64,000 bases of DNA from NCBI RefSeq assembly GCF_024171895.1, contig NZ_JAMTCQ010000010.1, positions 310,001 to 374,000 on the forward strand, read 5' to 3'. The DNA is from Prauserella halophila (GTDB lineage Bacteria; Actinomycetota; Actinomycetes; Mycobacteriales; Pseudonocardiaceae). A program made the position numbers and the translations under genes. Positions 57,793-64,000 of this stretch are shown here, in pieces. The notes under the pieces were generated by a model that saw nothing but the letters and a program-made list of their open reading frames with translations, had not been told where the DNA came from and ran no database searches. Position 1 is the stretch's first letter; every line of letters begins with the position of its first letter.

Positions 57793-58448
57793 GCCCGGCC
57801 GCCCTCGTCGGTGGAGCCGGTCGCGGAGCGCTGGGAGTCGAGCAGCTCGTCGACCGAGGCCGTGCCGTGTGCGTACCGGCCGGCGATCTCGGCGTTGAAC
57901 GTGTCGACGACCGCCTGCACTTCCCGCCTGCGTTGTGACACCGATTCCTCCTGCTGCCGGTACGACTCGAGCGTCTCGGTGAGGCGATCGTCGCCCAGGG
58001 ACACGACGTCCGACAGGTTCGCGTCGCCGACCAGCGCTTCGGCGGCGCGACGGTACTCGCCCGCACGCGTCGGTTCGAGCGTCTGGTGCCTGCCCGAACC
58101 GGTCGCGGGCCCGAGGGCGTTGTCGGACAGGATCGCGGTGAGCTGGGCGACGACGTCCTCGTCGCCGGGGGTGTCGGAACTGCGCCGCAGCTGCTCGGCC
58201 TTGACGATGTCGATGCGGGCGTGCAGCAGTCTGCGCAGGTAGGAGAGGTCGGTCTCCTCCTGGGCGGCCTCGTCCCGCCGCTCCCGCAGCGTCGACAGCG
58301 ACAGTGCCTCCGGCTCGCTCGCGTAACCGGGTGCTAGGACGCGGTCGATCCGACGTCGCCCGCCGGGCCGGACTTCGATCACGGATTCATCCTGCTCTAC
58401 GTCGTCGATCTGGGCCAGAGGCCGGACACCTCCGGGAGCGGAGATCAT
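57789..58448 (-). CDS. RsiG-like protein with two c-di-GMP motif copies
   Basis: The 219-residue protein contains two long helices, each with the E-x3-S-x2-R-x3-Q-x3-D pattern of Streptomyces RsiG, the anti-sigma factor that binds sigma-WhiG together with c-di-GMP. Copy 1 is ETDLSYLRRLLHARID (about residue 67; the Q position is His), copy 2 is EESVSQRRREVQAVVD (about residue 165; complete). ATG 58448 follows the stop of ygfZ by 1 bp, and its stop overlaps the asparaginase start. No whiG gene is in the window, so the sigma partner is unknown. Confidence 0.82.
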   Translation of the reverse strand: MISAPGGVRPLAQIDDVEQDESVIEVRPGGRRRIDRVLAPGYASEPEALSLSTLRERRDEAAQEETDLSYLRRLLHARIDIVKAEQLRRSSDTPGDEDVVAQLTAILSDNALGPATGSGRHQTLEPTRAGEYRRAAEALVGDANLSDVVSLGDDRLTETLESYRQQEESVSQRRREVQAVVDTFNAEIAGRYAHGTASVDELLDSQRSATGSTDEGGRA

Positions 58449-58449
58449 G

Positions 58450-59592
58450 TCAGCCCCGCAGTCGCGCGACGGCCTCGCGCCCCGGCGCGGCGCCCTCGTC
58501 GGGCACCGAGTCCGGGTCGATCGCGGCCTGGGGAGTCTCGTCGCCGGAGCCGGTGAGGAGTTCGGCATCCACCGGAGTGGATCGTTTGACCAGGGCCAAC
58601 GCGATCGGGCCGAGCTCGTGGTGCTGGGCGACGCTGCCGACACGGCCGACCGTGCGCTCGCCGCGCAGCACGGGGTCGCCCGCCTCGGGGTAGACCTCCA
58701 TCGATCCGTCCAGGTGCAGCAGCAGCATGTTGCGAGGCGGCCTGCCGACGTTGAACACCTTCGCGACCGTCTCCTGCCCGCGGTAGCAGCCCTTCGCGAC
58801 GTGGGCGGCCGAGCCGATCCAGCCGACCTCGTGCGGGATGGTGCGGTCGTCGGTGTCGACGCCGACGCGCGGCCGCTGCGACTCCACGCGCAGCGCGTCG
58901 AACGCCCACGAGCCTGCGGGGCGCGCACCCGCGTCGGTCAGGCGCTTCCAGATGTCGACCAGATCGGCGCGCGGGACGAGCAGGTCGATGGCGTGCGGCC
59001 CCGGCCACGGCATGCGGCGTGCGAACCCGCCGCCGGGCAGTGCGGCGATCGCGTACGGCTCGGTGGGCAGTTCCAGAGGTGCGTCGCCGCCGAGGGCGGT
59101 GAGCGCCTGGTCCGCGTCCGGCCCGAGGAGTGTCAGCAGGGCGTAGTTGTCGGTCGCGTCGCGGATGTCGACGTCGGACCAGAACTTCATGGCCTGCAGG
59201 TAGTCGATCAGTGTTTGCTTGCCGCCGTTCGGCATGGCGCTCGTGGCGTGCGAATCCGGGTCGGTGTCGAGGTGGACGACGTCGCCGGTGTAGCCGAGAA
59301 CGGTGTGCGCGTCGATGTGGCCGTGGGCGTCGAGGACGAGGGCCTCGGTGCCGGTGTCGGCGGGCAGTTCGGTGACGTGCTGCGACAGGACCAGGTGCAG
59401 CCACGACAGGCGTTCCGGTCCGCCGACGGTGATCACGTGCCGGTGCGACCGGTCGACGACAGCCACCCCGCGCGTGGCCGTGCGCTGTTCGGCGAACGGA
59501 TCACCCCAGTGCCACGGCACGCCCGCTTCGGGGTGGTCGTCTGGTGCGGCGACGGCGCCCGGCAGTCCGGACAGGGGCGAGGAATAGGTCAT
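58450..59592 (-). CDS. ygfZ: Folate-binding protein YgfZ
   Basis: The 380-residue protein resembles aminomethyltransferase GcvT but has the YgfZ signature KGCYRGQETVAKVFNVGRPPR near residue 275, with the conserved Cys. YgfZ supports assembly or repair of certain Fe-S enzymes in a folate-dependent way. N-terminal DRSHRHVITVGGPERLSWLHLVLSQ is typical. ATG 59592; divergent from the pabC-like gene 72 bp away. It leads a three-gene operon with the RsiG-like and asparaginase genes. Confidence 0.9.
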   Translation of the reverse strand: MTYSSPLSGLPGAVAAPDDHPEAGVPWHWGDPFAEQRTATRGVAVVDRSHRHVITVGGPERLSWLHLVLSQHVTELPADTGTEALVLDAHGHIDAHTVLGYTGDVVHLDTDPDSHATSAMPNGGKQTLIDYLQAMKFWSDVDIRDATDNYALLTLLGPDADQALTALGGDAPLELPTEPYAIAALPGGGFARRMPWPGPHAIDLLVPRADLVDIWKRLTDAGARPAGSWAFDALRVESQRPRVGVDTDDRTIPHEVGWIGSAAHVAKGCYRGQETVAKVFNVGRPPRNMLLLHLDGSMEVYPEAGDPVLRGERTVGRVGSVAQHHELGPIALALVKRSTPVDAELLTGSGDETPQAAIDPDSVPDEGAAPGREAVARLRG

Positions 59593-59652
59593 ACGGCGAT
59601 CGTATGTCGCCGAGCCGCTCCGATGGTGGGTAGCGCCACCCGGACCGCTGGG

Positions 59653-59658
59653 TACGGT
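59653..59658 (+). promoter_or_regulatory. -10 box of the pabC-like gene, leaderless start
   Basis: TACGGT lies 6 nt before ATG 59665, the same spacing as at purB, purL and the aldehyde dehydrogenase gene. Confidence 0.5.
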
Positions 59659-59664
59659 GAAACC

Positions 59665-60519
59665 ATGCGCGTCCTCGCTTTCCTCGACGGAACCTTCGCC
59701 GACCCCGACCAGGCCCACATTCGCATCGACGACCTCGGCCTGATGCGCGGTGACGGCATCTTCGAAACGATCCTCGTCACGAACGGAGTGCCGCGGGAGC
59801 TGGACGCGCACCTGGACCGGTTCGCGCGGTCGGCGGCGAAAATGGACATGGCTCCGCCGGACCGCGAGGCGTGGGAGCGCGTGATCGGCCTGGTCATCGA
59901 CAACTGGCCGCGGGAGGTGGAGCTCGCACTGAAGATCGTCCTGACCCGCGGGATCGATGGTGACCCGGACGAGAAGCCGACGGCGTTCGCGTACGGCACG
60001 GACATCGCGGAGTCGACGAGGAAGGCGCGGCGCGACGGCATCGGCGTGGCGACGCTGAACCGCGGGTTCGAGGTGGACCTGATGGAGCGTGCGCCGTGGC
60101 TGTTGCTGGGTGCGAAGACGTTGTCGTACTCGGTGAACATGGCGGCGCAGCGGGAGGCGCGGCGCCGTGGTGCCGAGGACGTGATCTTCACCAGCACCGA
60201 GGGCTACGTGCTCGAAGGCCCGACGTCGAACGTCGTGCTCGCGCGCGGCGGCACGCTGTACACGCCGCCGCCGGCGAACGGCATTCTCCCGGGTACGACC
60301 CAGGGCGACGTGTTCCGTGCGGCCGAACGGGCGGGCTGGAAGACCGAGGTGGCGCAGCTCAAGACCGAGGAGCTCGGGTCGGGTGACGCTCTGATGCTCG
60401 CGTCGTCGGTGCGAAAGCTGACGCGGGTGCACACGCTCGACGACGTCCGGTTGGCCGACGATCCCGCGGTGTCGATCCACGCCGAACTGGCGGCCGCCTA
60501 CGACGCGCAGTACGAGTGA
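59665..60519 (+). CDS. Aminodeoxychorismate lyase-like PLP enzyme (class IV)
   Basis: The 284-residue protein has the fold-type IV pattern: DDLGLMRGDGIFETILV at the start, PLP Lys in LGAKTLSYSVNM, the EGYVLEGPTSNVVLARG strand and LPGTTQGDVF. Class IV members include PabC (4-aminobenzoate for folate), branched-chain and D-amino acid aminotransferases; the neighbourhood with folate-linked ygfZ favours PabC, with moderate certainty. ATG 59665 is leaderless. It is followed by a strong terminator and convergent with nitrobindin. Confidence 0.85.
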   Translation: MRVLAFLDGTFADPDQAHIRIDDLGLMRGDGIFETILVTNGVPRELDAHLDRFARSAAKMDMAPPDREAWERVIGLVIDNWPREVELALKIVLTRGIDGDPDEKPTAFAYGTDIAESTRKARRDGIGVATLNRGFEVDLMERAPWLLLGAKTLSYSVNMAAQREARRRGAEDVIFTSTEGYVLEGPTSNVVLARGGTLYTPPPANGILPGTTQGDVFRAAERAGWKTEVAQLKTEELGSGDALMLASSVRKLTRVHTLDDVRLADDPAVSIHAELAAAYDAQYE

Positions 60520-60520
60520 C

Positions 60521-60565
60521 CTCCTCGCCCACCTGCGTAACAACAAGGCGCAGGTGGGCGAGGAG
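60521..60565 (+). terminator. Strong hairpin terminator after the pabC-like gene
   Basis: Perfect 17-bp arms (CTCCTCGCCCACCTGCG and its complement) around an 11-nt loop, starting 2 nt after the stop codon. It is the longest perfect stem in the window. Confidence 0.88.
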
Positions 60566-60598
60566 CGACCACGCTGAGTGGGCCGGAGGTCGGCGGAA

Positions 60599-60629
60599 GA
60601 ACGCCCCCAAGGGCACCTTCGGGGCGTTC
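60599..60629. repeat. Dispersed palindrome, copy 5
   Basis: Copy of the element with extended outer arms (GAACG...CGTTC), between the pabC-like and nitrobindin genes. One mismatch in the core arm. Confidence 0.8.
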
Positions 60630-60700
60630 AACGCCCCTATTCTTCCCCTCGCTCCTCTGCCGGACGTCGACGGTGCGATGGGAAGATTCGGGGCGCTCAG

Positions 60701-60725
60701 TGCCCCCAAGGTGCCCTTCGGGGCA
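60701..60725. repeat. Dispersed palindrome, copy 6
   Basis: Second copy in the same gap (outer bases T...A), 71 bp after copy 5. The remaining sequence between them shows no gene. Confidence 0.8.
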
Positions 60726-60796
60726 TCCAGGAAGGTGCAGAGGTTCGGCTGAACGGGGGTCGTTCGGAGGGGTGAGCGGAGTGGGGTGGACGGAAC

Positions 60797-61417
60797 TCAG
60801 CCGACGACGCGCTCGAGGACGAGGGAGACGTGCGGGGTCATCGGATGCCCCATCATGGCGCGTTCCTCGACGTAGCCGAGGTTGCCGCTGCCGTCGGGCA
60901 TGATCCCGTACAGCCGTTCGGCGGCCGTGACCTCCTTGGCTGTCTGCGACCGCACCACGGCGTCGGTGGCGAGCTGCCACGCCGACTGCCCGCGGGTCTG
61001 GCCGTAGAAGAGTTCGATGACGCCGGACGAGTGCGACAGCACGAGCTCGATCGTGTCGTCGGCCTGCGGACGCCAGAACCCGGTCTCGCGTGCGGCGGAC
61101 CGGATGATGTTGCCGTCCGCGTCGAGCAGCCACGACCGCGCCTCGTGGTACAGGAACGGACGTCCGTCGTGGGCGATGGTGAGCTGCTGCGCGACGCGCG
61201 CGGGCTCGTCCATCGTCGGGTAGTTGACCTCGCCCTCGCCGCGCCACACACCGATCAGCGGCAGCAGCGCCAGGCACGCGTCGTTGAGGTCGGCGCCCTC
61301 TCGCAGGTTGGCCGTGTCGCCGGTGATCGGCAGATCGTCCAGCTGCGGGATGTTGCGGTGTGCCGTTTTTTCAGCGCGTTGCGCTGCGGCCTCGATGGCC
61401 TCGTCGCCGCTCGACAT
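60797..61417 (-). CDS. Nitrobindin-like heme-binding protein (FABP/DUF1794 family)
   Basis: The 206-residue protein has the nitrobindin signature GVWRGEGEVNYPTM near residue 55, the long beta-barrel pattern and a C-terminal His in TPHVSLVLERVV, the probable axial heme ligand. Nitrobindins bind ferric heme and react with NO or peroxynitrite. An N-terminal helical extension (about 45 residues) is present. ATG 61417; the promoter region is shared with nothing on the other strand. Convergent with the pabC-like gene. Confidence 0.9.
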   Translation of the reverse strand: MSSGDEAIEAAAQRAEKTAHRNIPQLDDLPITGDTANLREGADLNDACLALLPLIGVWRGEGEVNYPTMDEPARVAQQLTIAHDGRPFLYHEARSWLLDADGNIIRSAARETGFWRPQADDTIELVLSHSSGVIELFYGQTRGQSAWQLATDAVVRSQTAKEVTAAERLYGIMPDGSGNLGYVEERAMMGHPMTPHVSLVLERVVG

Positions 61418-61514
61418 CGGGTAAGCCTTACTCAGCGTTGGTGACGGATGCTGACCGGGTGCTCTCGGGTGCTGTCGCTGATCTCGCGCGTTGTCGCTGC
61501 GGAGCCGCGTCGGC

Positions 61515-61610
61515 TCAGTTACCGGCGTACAGCCGGTAGACGACGTAGCCCGCGAACCACATCGAAGCGATGATGGCCAGGATCAGCAGCGTCGTAAACA
61601 GAATCTCCAC
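61515..61610 (-). CDS. 31-residue single-helix membrane protein
   Basis: A very short gene encodes MEILFTTLLILAIIASMWF followed by a positively charged end (YRLYAGN). It has one membrane helix with the C-terminus probably inside. GTG 61610 lies exactly 7 nt after a -10 box TATCCT (complement of 61618-61623), the leaderless arrangement seen at many genes here. I recall very similar tiny proteins in related actinobacteria, but the function is unknown. Confidence 0.7.
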   Translation of the reverse strand: MEILFTTLLILAIIASMWFAGYVVYRLYAGN

Positions 61611-61751
61611 GCGCGGAAGGATAGCGCCCACTCCCCGGTTCGCCCGAGTCCCGGTGCCACCTCGTGAGCACGGTCACCGGTTCGGGTCGGCTCCCTCGTC
61701 GCGTTCACCAGGGGTGACGTCGGCTCGCGCTCGGCCGCCCCCGCGAAACAC

Positions 61752-61767
61752 TTAACCCTTGCGTTAA
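61752..61767 (+). promoter_or_regulatory. Operator-like inverted repeat of the ArsR operon
   Basis: TTAAC-CCTTGC-GTTAA precedes TACTTA (61784-61789, -10-like) and ATG 61795. AT-rich inverted repeats of this size are typical ArsR-family operators, so autoregulation is likely. Confidence 0.65.
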
Positions 61768-61794
61768 CTGTTTTGTGCGGCAATACTTAGCCAT

Positions 61795-62193
61795 ATGGCA
61801 AAGCTTTCGACGCCTGCGGTGGGTCCGGTCCCGGCCGAACCCGAGCTCGACGACGTTTTCCTGGCGCTGGCCGACCCCACGCGGCGTTCGGTGATTCACC
61901 GGCTCGGTGCCGGTCCTGCCGGCGTCGGCGATCTGGCGGCAGAAGCCGCGATGACGCTCCCTTCCTTCCTGAAACACGTGCGGATGCTCGAGCGCAGCGG
62001 TCTGATCAGGACCCGTAAGGACGGGCGGGTGCGCACCTGCGAACTCGACCGGGAGCGGCTCGGCGTCGTCGACGACTGGCTCGCGCAGCAGCGGCGGCTC
62101 TGGGAAGAGCGCACCGACCGGCTCGAACGCTTCGTCACCGCTAATCCCGATACCGGCGGTCACGGCACCGCCGACGAGAGGAACGAGTCATGA
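61795..62193 (+). CDS. ArsR-family transcriptional regulator
   Basis: The 132-residue protein has a winged HTH: DDVFLALADPTRRSVIHRL, then GVGDLAAEAAMTLPSFLKHVRMLERSGLIRTRKDGRVRTCEL. No metal-binding Cys pair is present, so it belongs to the subgroup that regulates SRPBCC proteins. ATG 61795 lies 5 nt after a -10-like box. Its TGA overlaps the ATG of the SRPBCC gene (ATGA), so both are co-translated. Confidence 0.9.
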   Translation: MAKLSTPAVGPVPAEPELDDVFLALADPTRRSVIHRLGAGPAGVGDLAAEAAMTLPSFLKHVRMLERSGLIRTRKDGRVRTCELDRERLGVVDDWLAQQRRLWEERTDRLERFVTANPDTGGHGTADERNES

Positions 62194-62663
62194 ATCCCGA
62201 ACTCGACTTCACCGTCGACCGCATCATCCGGGCGCCGCGGAAAGCCGTGTGGCAGGCGTGGACCGACCCGGACAACCTGGCGCAGTGGTGGATCCCGGAG
62301 CCGATGCACTGCCGGGTCGACCGGCTCGACGTGCGCCCCGGTGGCGCGTTCGTGACGCGCATGAGTGAGGACGGCACCACGTTCTCGCCGCACCTGGACG
62401 CCTGTTTCCTCGCGGTCGACGAGTTCGAGCGCATCGTGTTCACGAACGCCGTCGACAGCGCGTGGCGGCCTGCCGATCCCGAACCCGTCACGCTCGTCGC
62501 CGAGATCACGATGCGGGATCACCCCGACGGCACCGACTACCGGATCGTGGTTCGCCACCGCGATCCCGAAGGGCTCGCCCGCCACGTCGAACTGAGTGCC
62601 GACACCGGCTGGGGCACCGTCGCCGACCAGCTCACCCGCTTCGCCGAGCGCGCCGCGGGATGA
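62190..62663 (+). CDS. SRPBCC-domain (AHSA1-like) protein
   Basis: The 157-residue protein has the typical AHSA1 start FTVDRIIRAPRKAVWQAWTDPDNLAQWWIPEP and the ending GWGTVADQLTRFAE. The fold makes a hydrophobic cavity that binds lipids or other small molecules; the ligand is unknown. It forms an operon with the ArsR regulator (4-bp overlap), a widespread pair in actinobacteria. Confidence 0.9.
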   Translation: MNPELDFTVDRIIRAPRKAVWQAWTDPDNLAQWWIPEPMHCRVDRLDVRPGGAFVTRMSEDGTTFSPHLDACFLAVDEFERIVFTNAVDSAWRPADPEPVTLVAEITMRDHPDGTDYRIVVRHRDPEGLARHVELSADTGWGTVADQLTRFAERAAG

Positions 62664-62686
62664 GGTCTGCCGGGTGATCGCCGCGG

Positions 62687-62841
62687 GCGTGTGCCTGCTC
62701 GTACAACCGATGAGCCTCGGTGGCTCGTCATCGGCATGATCGGCGGAAAGCATGGTCGGCGGTCGTGACGTACCGAGGTGGCCGAACGAGGATCATTTCG
62801 GTCCGCCGAGCGCGTAGCGAGGAGGTCACGCTCTATGAAGG
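62687..62841 (+). pseudogene. Decayed BrnT-type toxin fragment
   Basis: Frame 1 gives GRVPARTTDEPRWLVIGMIGGKH; frame 2, after a one-base loss at CATGGTCGG (about 62754), gives SAVVTYRGGRTRIISVRRARSEEVTLYEG. Together this is the C-terminal half of a BrnT ribonuclease toxin (WSA...RIISxRRAR...E). The N-terminal half is missing, cut at the end of the SRPBCC gene. It overlaps the start of the antitoxin gene, as toxin and antitoxin normally do. Confidence 0.78.
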
Positions 62842-63071
62842 CCGAGGAGTTCGACGAGCGTTTCGGCCGTGGCGAGGACGTGACCGGTGACCTCGACCTG
62901 TCCAGGGTCAAGCGTCCGAACGTCGAGCAGCGGCGGGTCAACGTCGATTTCCCGACGTGGATGATCGAATCGTTGGACAGCGAGGCCAAGCGGTTGGGTG
63001 TGACTCGGCAGTCGGTCATCAAGGTCTGGATAGCGGACCGGCTGGAGCATCCGGGGCACCACGCGGCATGA
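62835..63071 (+). CDS. BrnA/CopG-type antitoxin, now without a working toxin
   Basis: The 78-residue protein starts MKAEEFDERFGRGEDV and contains RRVNVDFPTWMIESLDSEAKRLGVTRQSVIKVWIADRLE, a ribbon-helix-helix DNA-binding motif typical of BrnA antitoxins. ATG 62835 follows GAGGAGGT by 9 nt. Its toxin gene directly upstream is truncated and frameshifted, so this looks like an orphan that may still bind its own promoter. Confidence 0.82.
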   Translation: MKAEEFDERFGRGEDVTGDLDLSRVKRPNVEQRRVNVDFPTWMIESLDSEAKRLGVTRQSVIKVWIADRLEHPGHHAA

Positions 63072-63130
63072 CCACCGGGGCGTCGACGACGTCGTCAAGC
63101 TGATCGTGGACGGCTGACGGTGGCGGGCAG

Positions 63131-63796
63131 TCAGTCGTCGCGGCGGCCCGGTGCGACGAGGCCGGTTTCGTAGGCCAGCGCGACGAGTTGTGAGCGGTCG
63201 CGGGCGTCGAGTTTGGTCAGCAGCCTCCCGACATGCGTGCGCGCGGTGGCCGGGCTCATGAACAGGCGCTCGGCGATCTCCCCGTTGGAACGGCCCGCGC
63301 CGACCTCGGCCAGCACTTCGCGTTCCCGCTCGGTGAGCACCTCCAGCCGATCGGACGCGACCGGAACCGGCTTCTCGGCCGCGGCCCGCATGACCCGCCG
63401 GGTCACCGACGGCGACAGCAGCGCGTCGCCGCGGGCGACGATCCGCACCGCCTCGCGCAACTCGTCCGGGGTCGTGTCCTTGAGCAGGAATCCCGCCGCA
63501 CCGGCGCGGATCGCCTGCAGAATGTTCTCGTCGGTGTCGAACGTGGTGAGCACGACGACCTGCACGGCGCGCAGCTGCGGGTCGTCGACGATGCGCCGCG
63601 TGGCGTCCAGCCCGTCGGTGCCGGGCATGCGGATGTCCATCAGCACCACGTCCGGCTGCTCGGCGGCGACGAGCGCGACGCCGGTGTCCGCGTCGTCGGC
63701 CTCGCCTGCCACGTCGATGTCGGCCGCCCGTTCGAGCAGGGTTCGCAGCCCCGCGCGGATCAGGTGCTGATCGTCGACGAGCACGACCCGGATCAC
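63131..63796 (-). CDS. NarL/LuxR-type response regulator
   Basis: The 221-residue protein has a receiver domain (VVLVDDQHLIRAGL; phosphorylation site Asp54 in VLMDIRMPG; Lys in FLLKDTTPDEL) and a LuxR HTH (LTEREREVLAEVGAGRSNGEIAERLFMSPATARTHVGRLLTKL). It binds DNA after phosphorylation by the histidine kinase encoded just upstream. GTG 63796 overlaps the kinase stop by 3 bp. Target genes are unknown. Confidence 0.93.
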   Translation of the reverse strand: MIRVVLVDDQHLIRAGLRTLLERAADIDVAGEADDADTGVALVAAEQPDVVLMDIRMPGTDGLDATRRIVDDPQLRAVQVVVLTTFDTDENILQAIRAGAAGFLLKDTTPDELREAVRIVARGDALLSPSVTRRVMRAAAEKPVPVASDRLEVLTEREREVLAEVGAGRSNGEIAERLFMSPATARTHVGRLLTKLDARDRSQLVALAYETGLVAPGRRDD

Positions 63797-64000
63797 GAGT
63801 CGCCCCGCGCGGGTATGCGCGCTGTCACATCGAAGCCCTCTCCCGGCCGGGTCCGTATCCGCAGCGTGCCGCCGAGCAGTGTCAGGCGTTCGCGCATGCC
63901 GGTGATGCCCCAACCGCCGGCGGGGTCCGTGGCAACTGTGCCCCGGCCGTCGTCGCTCACCCGCATCGTCACCGCGTCCTCGCCGTAATCCACGTCCACG
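63793..64000 (-). CDS. Histidine kinase, C-terminal end only (gene continues beyond window)
   Basis: The last 68 codons of a NarX-type sensor kinase lie here. They show the HATPase ending VSDDGRGTV (G1-like box), GGWGITGMRERLTLLGGTLRI and PGEGFDVTARIP, typical of the HisKA_3 family. The sensor and dimerisation domains are outside the window. The stop overlaps the response-regulator start, so the two form a co-translated two-component system. Confidence 0.9.
   Translation of the reverse strand, partial: VDVDYGEDAVTMRVSDDGRGTVATDPAGGWGITGMRERLTLLGGTLRIRTRPGEGFDVTARIPARGDS

Overview
The window is very GC-rich actinobacterial DNA. Gene content points to Pseudonocardiaceae (Saccharomonospora/Prauserella/Amycolatopsis-like): EspG/PPE-like type VII secretion (T7SS) cargo modules, an XRE/DUF5753-DUF397 pair, a DUF574 methyltransferase, DUF3558 lipoprotein, DUF3073, an RsiG-like protein, and many genes whose -10 box lies 6-8 nt from the start codon (leaderless style). 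The family assignment is inference; no rRNA or tRNA was seen.

The chromosomal backbone is purine biosynthesis: purA (1.25 kb), purD (3.9 kb), purB (23.9 kb), purSQ (30.4 kb), purL (35.1 kb), purF (51.1 kb) and purM (52.7 kb). These eight genes cover several steps to IMP and the branch to AMP. They stand as singles or one pair, separated by accessory blocks.

Layout. 0-5 kb: partial secreted HNH-type nuclease, an unknown gene, purA, glycerophosphodiesterase, purD. 5.4-10.3 kb: T7SS cargo module 1 (small partner, PPE-like, EspG, a small helical protein, and a WXG100 protein fused to a lytic transglycosylase domain). 10.4-15.6 kb: phosphotransferase, acidic secreted protein, AraC/VOC pair, methyltransferase pseudogene, aminotransferase, small membrane protein. 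16-19.3 kb: T7SS module 2 (small partner, DUF3558 lipoprotein, PPE-like, EspG). Neither module carries Ecc secretion-machinery genes. 19.3-25.3 kb: PCD-VOC fusion, HAD/threonine aldolase pair, ECF sigma factor with membrane partner, TetR, purB. 25.4-30.2 kb: a cysteine-type leader peptide before a TSUP transporter, polysaccharide deacetylase-like protein, aldehyde dehydrogenase, membrane protein. 30.4-37.3 kb: purSQ, an asymmetric heterodimeric ABC exporter, purL. 37.4-46.4 kb: six consecutive-family paralogues of a bitopic membrane protein (Pro/Gln/Gly-rich N-terminus, one membrane helix, Cys...WC external domain) plus a gene remnant, with one pentapeptide-repeat protein inserted and a GH25 muramidase at the end. 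46.6-50.8 kb: SseB-like protein, SCP-like protein, methyltransferase, frameshifted XRE regulator, DUF397. 51-61.4 kb: purF, purM, arfB, 3-hydroxyacyl-CoA dehydrogenase, DUF3073, asparaginase, RsiG-like, ygfZ, pabC-like, nitrobindin; as I recall, parts of this order resemble the purF-purM region of mycobacteria. 61.5-64 kb: a 31-residue membrane protein, ArsR/SRPBCC operon, orphan BrnA-type antitoxin beside a decayed toxin, and a two-component system cut by the window end.

Four disrupted genes were found (methyltransferase, membrane-protein remnant, XRE regulator, BrnT toxin). A 23-bp palindrome recurs six times, always just downstream of genes and mostly between convergent genes, and probably works as a dispersed terminator. 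The most unusual items are the tandem membrane-protein family, the split of ATPase motifs in the ABC pair, the sulfur-type leader peptide, the WXG100-transglycosylase fusion and the RsiG-like twin motif.
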